Shown piece after piece: positions 1 to 5,692 of a stretch of 7,510 nt of DNA (the stretch's first letter is position 1; every line of letters starts with the position of its first letter). Source of the stretch: an uncultured bacterium (lineage in GTDB: Bacteria > Methylomirabilota > Methylomirabilia > Rokubacteriales > CSP1-6); NCBI GenBank assembly GCA_946479205.1, contig CAMLFJ010000143.1, positions 1 to 7,510 of the forward strand. The letters are read 5' to 3'. Below the pieces are notes generated by a model, which worked only from the letters and a program-made list of their open reading frames with translations, was not told where the DNA came from and did not search any database. A program made the translations under genes and the position numbers.

Positions 1-1
1 G

Positions 2-30
2 AGTATCACGGCACCGCCGCGTGGCGTCAA
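2..30 (-). promoter_or_regulatory. Candidate divergent promoter reading out of the left edge
   Basis: On the minus strand, a TTGACG hexamer (complement of CGTCAA at 25-30) is followed by exactly 17 bases and then GATACT (complement of 2-7). This matches the sigma-70 consensus at five of six -35 positions and four of six -10 positions. It would drive a gene lying entirely to the left of the window, divergent from the gene at 89. The weak -10 box and the missing downstream gene keep confidence low. Confidence 0.35.
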
Positions 31-58
31 GCCGCTGCCTGCCCGCCCGCGCTTGACG
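25..58. repeat. 8-bp inverted repeat containing the two divergent -35 boxes
   Basis: CGTCAAGC at 25-32 and GCTTGACG at 51-58 are perfect reverse complements separated by 18 bp. Each arm contains a TTGACG hexamer pointing outward. Part of the symmetry follows simply from two -35 boxes facing away from each other. The extra GC on each arm may be chance, or may be half of an operator. Confidence 0.4.
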
Positions 59-81
59 ACTTTCCCGGACGCCCGTACCGT
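53..81 (+). promoter_or_regulatory. Candidate sigma-70 promoter for the SnoaL-like gene, leaderless type
   Basis: TTGACG at 53-58, a 17-bp spacer and TACCGT at 76-81 form a plausible -35/-10 pair; the -10 box keeps the key T, A and final T. The -10 ends seven bases before the ATG at 89, so transcription would start at or next to the start codon. No Shine-Dalgarno sequence lies between, which fits a leaderless mRNA. The TTG at 53 is therefore better read as part of the -35 box than as a start codon. Confidence 0.5.
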
Positions 82-88
82 GACGACC

Positions 89-649
89 ATGTCGACCCCG
101 CCCCTCACCACGGCCCAGGAGCTGATGCGCGATCTCTGGGAAGCGCACGTGCGGTACGAGTTCGGAACCCGCAACACCGAGGACACCCTCGCCACCATGG
201 TCGCCGACGCCTACGTCAACCACATCCCGGTGTTGACCGGCGGGGTGGGCCGGGACGAGCTGCGGGAGTTCTACTCCAAGCGCTTCATTCCGCAGATGCC
301 CCCGGACACGGAGATGACTCCGATCTCGCGCACCATCGGCACCGACCAGGTGGTGGACGAGATGGTGGTCACGTTCACCCACACGATACGGATGGACTGG
401 ATGCTGCCCGGCCTGGCCCCGACCGGGAAGCGCGTCGAGATTGCCCTGGTCGCGATCGTCCACTTCCGGGACGGCAAGCTGGCCCACGAGCACATCTACT
501 GGGACCAGGCCTCGGTACTCGTCCAGCTCGGCCTGCTCGACCCCTCGCTCCTGCCGGTGGCCGGCCGCGAGACCGCCCGCAAGGCGCTCGATCCACGCTT
601 GCCGTCGAACGCGCTGATCGAGCGGGCCGACCGCGCCCGACCCAAATGA
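89..649 (+). CDS. SnoaL-like / NTF2-fold protein (nuclear transport factor 2 family)
   Basis: This 186-residue protein resembles the SnoaL-like branch of the NTF2-fold superfamily. These are cone-shaped alpha+beta barrels that act as small polyketide cyclases, isomerases or ligand-binding proteins. An amphipathic N-terminal helix (about residues 8-25) precedes the region with YVNHIPVL at 42-49. The strands at 89-101 and 115-127 and the motif HFRDGKLAHEHIYWDQ (125-140) match the usual ending, in which a D-G-K turn leads to H-x-H and W-D. A tail of about 45 residues follows. The ATG at 89 is chosen because a promoter-like TTGACG-N17-TACCGT ends seven bases upstream. The frame stays open leftward to the edge, with a TTG at 53, and an ATG at 125 behind AGGAG is another option. 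The substrate is unknown. It is probably cytoplasmic, as no signal peptide is visible. It is either monocistronic or loosely linked to the MFS gene 79 bp downstream. Confidence 0.85.
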   Translation: MSTPPLTTAQELMRDLWEAHVRYEFGTRNTEDTLATMVADAYVNHIPVLTGGVGRDELREFYSKRFIPQMPPDTEMTPISRTIGTDQVVDEMVVTFTHTIRMDWMLPGLAPTGKRVEIALVAIVHFRDGKLAHEHIYWDQASVLVQLGLLDPSLLPVAGRETARKALDPRLPSNALIERADRARPK

Positions 650-728
650 CCGCCCGTCGGACCGCGCCCTACGGTATGCTCTACGGCAATCGCTTCTATC
701 CCGCACCGTAGCGGAGACCAATCGCCCT
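650..728 (+). other. Intergenic gap with CTACGG repeats and a weak -10-like box
   Basis: This 79-bp gap holds CTACGG twice in direct orientation (669-674 and 681-686, 12-bp period) and once inverted as CCGTAG (706-711). TATGCT at 675-680 resembles a -10 box, but the sequence 17 bp upstream (GCCCGT) is not a recognisable -35. GGAG at 713-716 lies 12 bases before the ATG at 729 and may be its ribosome binding site. No hairpin with a T-tract is visible, so I see no intrinsic terminator. Whether the downstream genes have their own promoter here is undecided. Confidence 0.25.
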
Positions 729-1922
729 ATGTCGAACACGAGCCCCACCGCGCTGCTCCTGAACGTCGGTCACGCGATGGACCACCTCTTCCTGCTGATC
801 TTCGCCACCGCGGTGGCCGGGATCGCGGCGCAGTGGGGGATGGTCTGGCAGGACCTGATGCCCTACACGGTGGGCGCCTTCGTGATGTTCGGGCTGGGCT
901 CGCTGCCCGCGGGGCGCCTCGGCGATCTCTGGGGCCGGCGCGTGATGATGATCATCTTCTTCCTGGGGCTCGGAGGAGCCGGGCTCGTGGTGTCGATGGC
1001 CCAGCGGCCCTGGCAGCTCGCGGTCGCGCTCACCCTGATGGGAGCCTTCGCGTCCATCTATCACCCGGTCGGCATCCCGATGATCGTGCAGAACTCGACG
1101 CGCCCGGGCTTCACCATCGGCCTCAACGGGCTCGCGGGCAACCTGGGCATCGCGTTCGCGGCCATCCTGACCGGCTTCCTGGTCCAGCAGGTGGGCTGGC
1201 GCACGGCCTTCGTGGTCCCGTCCCTGCTCGCGATCACGTGCGGCATCCTCTTCGCGCTGGTGGTGCCGCGCGAGGAGATGGCGCCCGCCAAGAAGCCCCG
1301 GCGCCAGGTGGACCTGCCGCCCTCGGTGATGGCGCGGATCTTCTTCGTGATGTCGCTGGCCGCGGTGTCGAGCAGCATGATCTTCAACTTCACCACCAAC
1401 GGGAACAACCAGCTCCTGGCCGAGCGGCTCCGCGGCCTGGTGGACAATCCGGCCACCCTCGGCGTTCTCCTCGCGGTGGTCTACACGGTCGCCTCGTTCG
1501 CCCAGATCGTGGTGGGCAAGCTGATCGATCGCTACCCGCTCAAGTACGTCTACCTGCCCATCGTGGCCGCCCAGGTCCCGCTCTTCGCGCTGGCCGCCCG
1601 CTCGGAGGGCTGGGCGCTGTACGCGCTCATGCTCCTGTTCATGGTGGTCGTGTTCGGGGCCATCCCGTTCATCGACGCCATGATCGTGCAGTACGTGGAC
1701 GATCGGATGCGCTCCCGGGTGGCCGGCATGCGCCTCGCGGTGTCCTTCGGGGTGAGCGCGCTCGCGGTGTACCTGCTGGGGCCGACGGTCAAGGCGGCGG
1801 GCTTCACCACGCTGCTGCTGGTGATGGCGGGCATCTCGTCGCTCACCACGCTCTTCGTGTCGCTGCTGCCCGGACGCATCCCGTCCCACGCGCCCGCCGC
1901 CGCGCCCGCGCCGGCGCGCTAG
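729..1922 (+). CDS. MFS transporter, Fsr-like (fosmidomycin-resistance-type fold)
   Basis: This is a 397-residue inner-membrane protein with alternating hydrophobic segments along its length, as expected for a 12-helix major facilitator carrier. The cytoplasmic loop motif A is clear at 62-71 (GRLGDLWGRR), with a degenerate second copy at 263-268 (GKLIDR). The N-terminal NVGHAMDHL (12-20) and the YHPVG stretch (111-115), followed by a glycine-rich GNLGIAF segment (137-143), recall the Fsr/fosmidomycin-resistance branch. That branch has an early N-x-x-H-x-x-x-D and an F/Y-H-P-x-G. A basic central loop (about 185-198) separates the two six-helix halves, and the C-terminus is an Ala/Pro-rich tail. 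The substrate cannot be read from sequence; export of a small organic acid or toxic compound and uptake are both possible. The ATG is preceded by GGAG at a rather long distance of 12 bases. The MaoC gene follows after 22 bp, so the two are probably co-transcribed. Confidence 0.9.
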   Translation: MSNTSPTALLLNVGHAMDHLFLLIFATAVAGIAAQWGMVWQDLMPYTVGAFVMFGLGSLPAGRLGDLWGRRVMMIIFFLGLGGAGLVVSMAQRPWQLAVALTLMGAFASIYHPVGIPMIVQNSTRPGFTIGLNGLAGNLGIAFAAILTGFLVQQVGWRTAFVVPSLLAITCGILFALVVPREEMAPAKKPRRQVDLPPSVMARIFFVMSLAAVSSSMIFNFTTNGNNQLLAERLRGLVDNPATLGVLLAVVYTVASFAQIVVGKLIDRYPLKYVYLPIVAAQVPLFALAARSEGWALYALMLLFMVVVFGAIPFIDAMIVQYVDDRMRSRVAGMRLAVSFGVSALAVYLLGPTVKAAGFTTLLLVMAGISSLTTLFVSLLPGRIPSHAPAAAPAPAR

Positions 1923-1944
1923 CGCGGCGACCGGGAGGCCGTCC

Positions 1945-2430
1945 ATGCCCGATCCGGCCTTCACTCCGGGCGCGCACCGGCTCGCCGAGCCGCGCTGGTT
2001 CGAGGACCTGCAGCTGGGCGAGCGCTTCCTCAACCCCTCCCGCACCATGACCGAGGCCCTCTTCGCGGCCTTCCAGCTCGCCTCCGCCGACAATCACCCG
2101 ATTCACTACGACCGCGAGTACTGCCACACCCACGGTCACCGCGACCTGCTCGCCCACGGGCTCCTCGTCACCGCCCAGGCCGCGGCCGGCGCGGGCATGT
2201 TCCCGCACGGGATCGGTGAATCGCTGATCGCGTTCCTCGAGCAGTCGTCCCGCTTCCTCAAGCCGGTCTACGTGGGGGACACCGTGTACCCGGCGCTCAC
2301 GATCACCGCGCTCGAGCCCGGGCGCACCACCGGCGTGGTCGTCATGCGCGCCACCGTGCACAACCAGGCGGGCGATCTGGTGATGGAAGGCGAGCACCGC
2401 TACCTGCTGCGGCGAAAGCGGCCCGCCTGA
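1945..2430 (+). CDS. MaoC-like dehydratase / (R)-specific enoyl hydratase domain protein
   Basis: This 161-residue single hot-dog-fold protein is of the MaoC/hydratase-2 type. That family adds water to, or removes it from, acyl-CoA or related thioesters. The hydratase-2 signature is present: D49-N-H-P-I-H54-Y-D, where Asp49 and His54 align with the catalytic Asp/His pair. It is followed by a loop and AHGLL at 70-74. The strand containing VYVGDTVYP (108-116) is also typical. Length fits the stand-alone family (about 140-160 residues). No signal peptide is present, so it is cytoplasmic. GGGAGG at 1933-1938 sits six bases before the ATG, a strong ribosome binding site. It lies 22 bp after one MFS gene and 31 bp before another, suggesting a role in catabolism of a compound moved by one of these carriers. 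The exact substrate is unknown, and a mesaconyl-CoA-hydratase-like role is only one possibility. Confidence 0.9.
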   Translation: MPDPAFTPGAHRLAEPRWFEDLQLGERFLNPSRTMTEALFAAFQLASADNHPIHYDREYCHTHGHRDLLAHGLLVTAQAAAGAGMFPHGIGESLIAFLEQSSRFLKPVYVGDTVYPALTITALEPGRTTGVVVMRATVHNQAGDLVMEGEHRYLLRRKRPA

Positions 2431-2461
2431 CCTCCATCCCGTCCGGCCCGACCGCGCGCTG

Positions 2462-3682
2462 ATGCCGCGCCCGGATACCCGCCGCTGGCTGATCGTGGGC
2501 GCGTTGTTCGTGGTGAGCTACGGCATCTCGACGCCGCTCGCCGCCTACGGCGTCTTCCTCCCCGTGCTCGCGGACCACTTCGGCTGGAGCCGCGGCGCGA
2601 TCTCGGCCGCGCTGTCCGTCAACCTGCTGGTGGGCGGCGTGGCCGGCTTCGGGGTCGGCGCGCTCGCGGACCGCCGCGGGCCCCGCCTGCTCCTCGTGTT
2701 GACGGTGATCCTGGCCGGCACCGCTTTCGCGCTCGTCTCGGTGGTCACCGCGCTCTGGCAGCTCTACCTGCTCATCGGGCTCCTGGGCGGGATCGGGATG
2801 TCGAGCTTCTACCTGCTGAGCACCGCCACCGTCACCCACTGGTTCGACGAGCGCCGGGGCCTGGCGCTGGCCCTCGTGCTGGTGGGGTTCAATCTCGGCT
2901 ACATCAGCGGCGGCCCGCTGGCCGCCTGGCTCATCACGCACATGGGGTGGCGCACCGCCTACTGCGTCCTGGGCGGCGGCTGCGGGCTGCTGAGCTTCTG
3001 CGCCGCGATCACGGTGCGCCTCCCGCGCCCCACCGAGCGGCGAGACCTCCTGCGGGCGGCGCCCGGCCCGGTCGGCGCCGGGGTGACGCTGCGCCAGTCC
3101 CTCGCCGACCCGCGCCAGTGGGGACTGAATCTCTCCTGGCTGCTGCTCGGCGGGCTCGCCCTCATGATCTCGGTGCACGCGGTTCCGTTCGCGCGCGACC
3201 GCGGGGTGAGCCTGGCCGACGCCTCGCTCGCGCTCACCGCCTACGGGATCGGCTCGGTGGCGGGACGGCTCACCGCGGGATTCATCTCGGACCGGGTCGG
3301 CACGCGTCTCACCATCAACACCGCCTACGTGTTCGAGACCGTCGCGCTGCTCGCCCTGCTGTGGTTCCCCTCGCGCGCCGCGCTGCTCGCCTCGCTCGTG
3401 CTGTTCGGGGCCGGCTTCGCCGCCTCCGACACCATGGTCGTCAAGGTGATCCCGGAAGTGTTCGGGGTGCGGGCGATCGGGGCCATCATGGGGATCCTGA
3501 CCCTCGGCTGGCGCCTGGGCGCCGCGATCGGTCCCGCGGCGGCCGGCTTCCTCTACGACGTGACCGGCTCCTACACCATCCCGTTCGGCGCGGCCCCGGT
3601 CGCGGTCGCGCTGAGCTGGCTCCTCTTCACGCTCAGCACTTCCCGTCCCCGCAGGTCACCGCATATTGCCGGTGTGACCTAG
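2462..3682 (+). CDS. MFS transporter, monocarboxylate/oxalate-formate-type
   Basis: This 406-residue 12-helix major facilitator carrier resembles the MCT/OFA group, which moves monocarboxylates or exchanges oxalate and formate. Supporting features are FGWSRGAIS at 40-48 after the first helix and motif A at 66-75 (GALADRRGPR). The W-F-D-E-R-R-G segment at 127-133 entering helix 4 and the second-half copy of motif A at 273-282 (GFISDRVGTR) also fit. The central loop (about 187-215) is hydrophilic and basic. The substrate is not determinable; a monocarboxylate is the family-based guess. It lies 31 bp after the MaoC gene on the same strand, so it is probably in the same transcript. No Shine-Dalgarno sequence or close promoter is visible before this ATG, and no alternative start lies between it and the MaoC stop. 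The last 27 bp overlap the end of the convergent beta-propeller gene. Confidence 0.9.
   Translation: MPRPDTRRWLIVGALFVVSYGISTPLAAYGVFLPVLADHFGWSRGAISAALSVNLLVGGVAGFGVGALADRRGPRLLLVLTVILAGTAFALVSVVTALWQLYLLIGLLGGIGMSSFYLLSTATVTHWFDERRGLALALVLVGFNLGYISGGPLAAWLITHMGWRTAYCVLGGGCGLLSFCAAITVRLPRPTERRDLLRAAPGPVGAGVTLRQSLADPRQWGLNLSWLLLGGLALMISVHAVPFARDRGVSLADASLALTAYGIGSVAGRLTAGFISDRVGTRLTINTAYVFETVALLALLWFPSRAALLASLVLFGAGFAASDTMVVKVIPEVFGVRAIGAIMGILTLGWRLGAAIGPAAAGFLYDVTGSYTIPFGAAPVAVALSWLLFTLSTSRPRRSPHIAGVT
3656..3682. other. 27-bp tail-to-tail coding overlap
   Basis: The plus-strand MFS gene ends with TAG at 3680-3682. The minus-strand beta-propeller gene ends with TGA read from 3656-3658. The last eight MFS residues and the last eight propeller residues are therefore encoded on opposite strands of the same DNA. 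There is no intergenic space for a conventional terminator between the two operons. Confidence 0.9.
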
Positions 3683-4807
3683 GGAGTAGCGGCCGGGCTG
3701 CGGCCATACCGTGAGGCCGTGGGGCTCCTTGCCGACGCGGATGCTGCGGACCTCGCCGCTGGTGGTGTCGATGGCGTAGACCAGGTTGTCGAACCGCCCG
3801 GAGAGCCACAGCACCTTGCCGTCGATGCTCACGTTGCCCATGTCGGGGCTGCCCCCGCCCGGGATCGGCCAGGTGGCCACGATCTGGCGGGTGGCGAAGT
3901 CGAGCACCGAGACGCTCCCCTTGCCCTTGGGCGGCCCGAACACGTGCGAGGAGCCGCGATTGGCCACGTAGAGCTTGGTGCCGTCGCGGCTCGGGTACAG
4001 ACCGTGCGTGCCGATCCCGGTCTTGATGAACGCGGTCTCGGTGAAGGTGGCGCCGTCCACCACGAAGACGCCGCCCGCCTTCATGTCGGCCACGAAGTAG
4101 GTGCCGCCGTCGGGCGAGCTGCGGATGTCCTGGGGCATGCCGCCCCGCGACAGCTTGAGATAGCCCAGCACCTTCCGGTTCGCGAGGTCGATGCGGGCGA
4201 GGCTGCCCTGGAACTCGCAGGTGAAGATCGCGATGCGCCCGTCGATGGAGAAGTCGGCGTGGTTGATGCCCTTGCACTGGGGCACCGCGATCGAGTACTG
4301 CATCGCCATCGTCTGCGGATCGCGGAAGTCGAGCCGCTTGAGCGCCTCCGCCACCACGATCGCGGACTTCCCGTCCGGCGTGAAGTACATGTTGTACGGG
4401 TCCTCGACCATGATGGTCTTGCCCGGCTTGCCGGTGGTGGGATCGATGGGGGTGAGGCTGCCGTCGGGCCGCCCCTCCGCGTTGTTGGTCACCCACAGCG
4501 TCTTCATGTCCCACGAGGGCACCACGTGCTGCGGGTTGATGCCCACCGCGAAGCGGTCCACCACCTTCATGGTGGCCGGATCGATGACGGTCACGTCGTT
4601 GCCCTGCCGGTTGGGCACGTAGATGCGCGGGAGCGCGCCCGCCACCGCGGGGCTCATCTTGTCCGAGCGGATCTCGCTGTAGAGGTTGGTGGGATCCGGC
4701 ACCGGCGGCATGCCGGGCACGGTCTCGACCGGGCGCGCGCCCTGCGCGGCGGCGACTCCGGCCCACAGGGCGACGATCGAAGCGATCCAGCGCAGCGTGG
4801 CACCCAT
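3656..4807 (-). CDS. Exported YVTN-family beta-propeller protein (YncE-like)
   Basis: This 383-residue protein has a Sec-type signal peptide: a short charged start, a hydrophobic core over about residues 7-21, and cleavage near A-A-A-Q at 19-22. The mature part is built of YVTN-type blades. Examples are IYVPNRQGNDVTVID (62-76), LWVTNN (104-109), YFVAD (237-241), LYVANRGSS (279-287) and the last blades at 332-346 and 363-368. NPQHVV, TPDGKS and SRDGTK turns lie between strands. Such propellers act in the periplasm or at the cell surface as binding scaffolds, and some serve as redox-linked or accessory proteins. No enzymatic site is evident. Two cysteines (178, 197) in the middle blades could form a disulfide after export. 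A GAGGAG ribosome binding site (4817-4822) lies nine bases before the ATG and overlaps the stop codon of the creatininase-like gene upstream. The two are therefore clearly one operon. Its C-terminus overlaps the convergent MFS gene. Confidence 0.88.
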   Translation of the reverse strand: MGATLRWIASIVALWAGVAAAQGARPVETVPGMPPVPDPTNLYSEIRSDKMSPAVAGALPRIYVPNRQGNDVTVIDPATMKVVDRFAVGINPQHVVPSWDMKTLWVTNNAEGRPDGSLTPIDPTTGKPGKTIMVEDPYNMYFTPDGKSAIVVAEALKRLDFRDPQTMAMQYSIAVPQCKGINHADFSIDGRIAIFTCEFQGSLARIDLANRKVLGYLKLSRGGMPQDIRSSPDGGTYFVADMKAGGVFVVDGATFTETAFIKTGIGTHGLYPSRDGTKLYVANRGSSHVFGPPKGKGSVSVLDFATRQIVATWPIPGGGSPDMGNVSIDGKVLWLSGRFDNLVYAIDTTSGEVRSIRVGKEPHGLTVWPQPGRYSLGHTGNMR

Positions 4808-4816
4808 ACGTGTCGT

Positions 4817-4822
4817 CTCCTC
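4817..4822 (-). promoter_or_regulatory. Ribosome binding site embedded in the upstream stop codon
   Basis: The minus-strand GAGGAG is the complement of CTCCTC at 4817-4822. It shares two bases with the TGA stop of the creatininase-like gene (4821-4823) and sits nine bases before the propeller ATG. This arrangement fixes the propeller start and suggests translational coupling between the two genes. Confidence 0.75.
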
Positions 4823-5618
4823 AGCGATGCGTGATGGATTTCCGGACCGCGTCCACGGTCCGGCTCACGATCAGCTCGACGCCCGGCCGGCCCAGCTCGG
4901 CGGTGGCGCGGGTCGGGTCGCCGTCCACCCCGTCGCCCGGGCTGCCGGGCCGCAGACGATCCGCCCGGACCAGGCGCGCGTCGGTGGCCAGCATCAGCGC
5001 GGTGTCGGTGAGTCCGGCGTGCCGGCCCAGCTCGGCGTCGGTGTAGCCGCGCGCCTTGAGCAGCCGCGGCACCTCGGTCTCGGCGGCCCGGTAGTACTCC
5101 TCGATCGCGTGCACGCGCGCGCCGCCGGCCGCCCACTCGCGATTGAGCCGGGCCGCCACCGCCTTCTGCCCCGCCTGGGTGGAGCCGTGGTCGCCGAGCA
5201 GGACGATGTTCTGGAAGCCGTGCTGCTTGAAGCTGCGGGCCGCCCACTCCAGCACCTTCTGGAAGGCGTCGTCCGGGGTGGTGATCGTGCCGGGGTAGCG
5301 CATGTGGGCGGTGGGCGGAGCGATGGCCCCTTCCGGCACGTAGGCGATCACCGGCGCGACCAGCGCGTCGCCGAGCTGCCGGGCGATGTCCTGGGCCAGG
5401 ATCTTCACGCGCGCGTTGTGCTTGCCGAGCGCCATGTGGGGCCCGTTCTGCTCGGTGCCCCCGGCCGGGACGATGATGGTGGTCTTGCCCGCCCGGACCG
5501 CGTCGCGGACCTCCGTCCAGGTGAGCTCCTCGAGGAGCACGCTGTCGGGGGTCTGGGCTCCCGCCCCGGCCGCCGTCGCGAGCACGGCGAGGGCCGCCGC
5601 CAGGATGTGCGATCGCAT
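4821..5618 (-). CDS. Exported creatininase-family protein
   Basis: From the ATG at 5618 this is a 265-residue protein with a clear signal peptide: Met-Arg-Ser-His, then an Ala/Leu-rich core to about residue 20, with cleavage near A-G-A-Q. The rest matches the creatininase/creatinine amidohydrolase family of metal-dependent amidases. It has GGTEQNGPHMALGKHN (53-68), YPGTITTPDDAF (108-119), GDHGSTQ (142-148), HAGLTDTALML (200-210) and GVDGDPTRATAELG (230-243). In the classical enzyme the ligands are Glu34, His36, Asp45, His120 and Glu122. Here the matching positions read Glu56, Asn58, His67, His144 and Ser146, so the metal site differs and creatinine need not be the substrate. Other possible starts are the ATG at 5630 and the GTG at 5651. 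I prefer 5618 because it gives a compact signal peptide. It is the first gene of the operon with the beta-propeller gene 13 bp downstream, and is divergent from the ABC permease gene. Confidence 0.85.
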   Translation of the reverse strand: MRSHILAAALAVLATAAGAGAQTPDSVLLEELTWTEVRDAVRAGKTTIIVPAGGTEQNGPHMALGKHNARVKILAQDIARQLGDALVAPVIAYVPEGAIAPPTAHMRYPGTITTPDDAFQKVLEWAARSFKQHGFQNIVLLGDHGSTQAGQKAVAARLNREWAAGGARVHAIEEYYRAAETEVPRLLKARGYTDAELGRHAGLTDTALMLATDARLVRADRLRPGSPGDGVDGDPTRATAELGRPGVELIVSRTVDAVRKSITHR

Positions 5619-5628
5619 CGGAATGATC

Positions 5629-5658
5629 ATAATCCTTAAACAATTAACCACCTGTCAT
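5629..5658 (-). promoter_or_regulatory. Weak candidate promoter for the creatininase/propeller operon
   Basis: On the minus strand ATGACA (complement of 5653-5658) lies 18 bases before GATTAT (complement of 5629-5634). A better -10 box, TATGAT (complement of 5626-5631), overlaps it but is 21 bases from the hexamer. TATGAT ends seven bases before the ATG at 5618, as in a leaderless gene. The stretch 5626-5650 is strikingly AT-rich for this genome, which supports a promoter here even though the exact boxes are uncertain. AAGGA (complement of 5633-5637) is a poorly placed ribosome-binding-like sequence for either ATG. Confidence 0.35.
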
Positions 5659-5692
5659 GTTTCCCGCCCCGGGGGGCCCGCTTGACAGGTGG
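5648..5692. repeat. Perfect 10-bp inverted repeat in the divergent intergenic region
   Basis: CCACCTGTCA at 5648-5657 and TGACAGGTGG at 5683-5692 are exact reverse complements with a 25-bp GC-rich gap. The right arm overlaps the TTGACA -35 box of the ABC operon. The left arm overlaps the ATGACA hexamer facing the creatininase operon. It could be a shared operator for a dimeric or tetrameric regulator, or two similar promoter upstream halves. A looped-out stem is less likely given its position. Confidence 0.55.

Noticed and set aside
3..56. Possible tail of an upstream plus-strand gene ending with TGA at 54-56
   Set aside because: Only about 17 codons are visible, with no recognisable sequence, and the same bases fit a divergent promoter better.
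53..88. N-terminal extension of the SnoaL-like protein from a TTG start at 53
   Set aside because: The added 12 residues overlap a -35 and -10 pair, have no ribosome binding site, and a normal ATG follows in frame at 89.
833..2050. Plus-strand open frame of 405 codons in another frame over the MFS gene
   Set aside because: Its Arg/Ala/Gly/Pro-rich translation has no membrane pattern or motifs, while the 729 frame has motif A and clear helices.
696..2093. Long minus-strand open frame of 465 codons opposite the first MFS gene
   Set aside because: It lies antisense to a clear MFS and MaoC pair. Its product is rich in Arg, Gly, His and Glu with no recognisable domain, the usual shadow of GC-rich coding DNA.
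3686..3706. Hairpin GGCCG-GGCTG-CGGCC near the end of the propeller gene as a terminator
   Set aside because: The stem is only 5 bp, lies inside coding sequence, and has no T-tract on either strand.
3719..4834. Plus-strand open frame opposite the beta-propeller gene
   Set aside because: It is a low-complexity Val/His/Arg/Asp-rich translation antisense to well-conserved YVTN blades; no homology features.
5666..5680. C/G-run palindrome in the divergent gap as an intrinsic terminator
   Set aside because: Both flanking genes point away from it, so no transcript should end there, and no T-tract follows.
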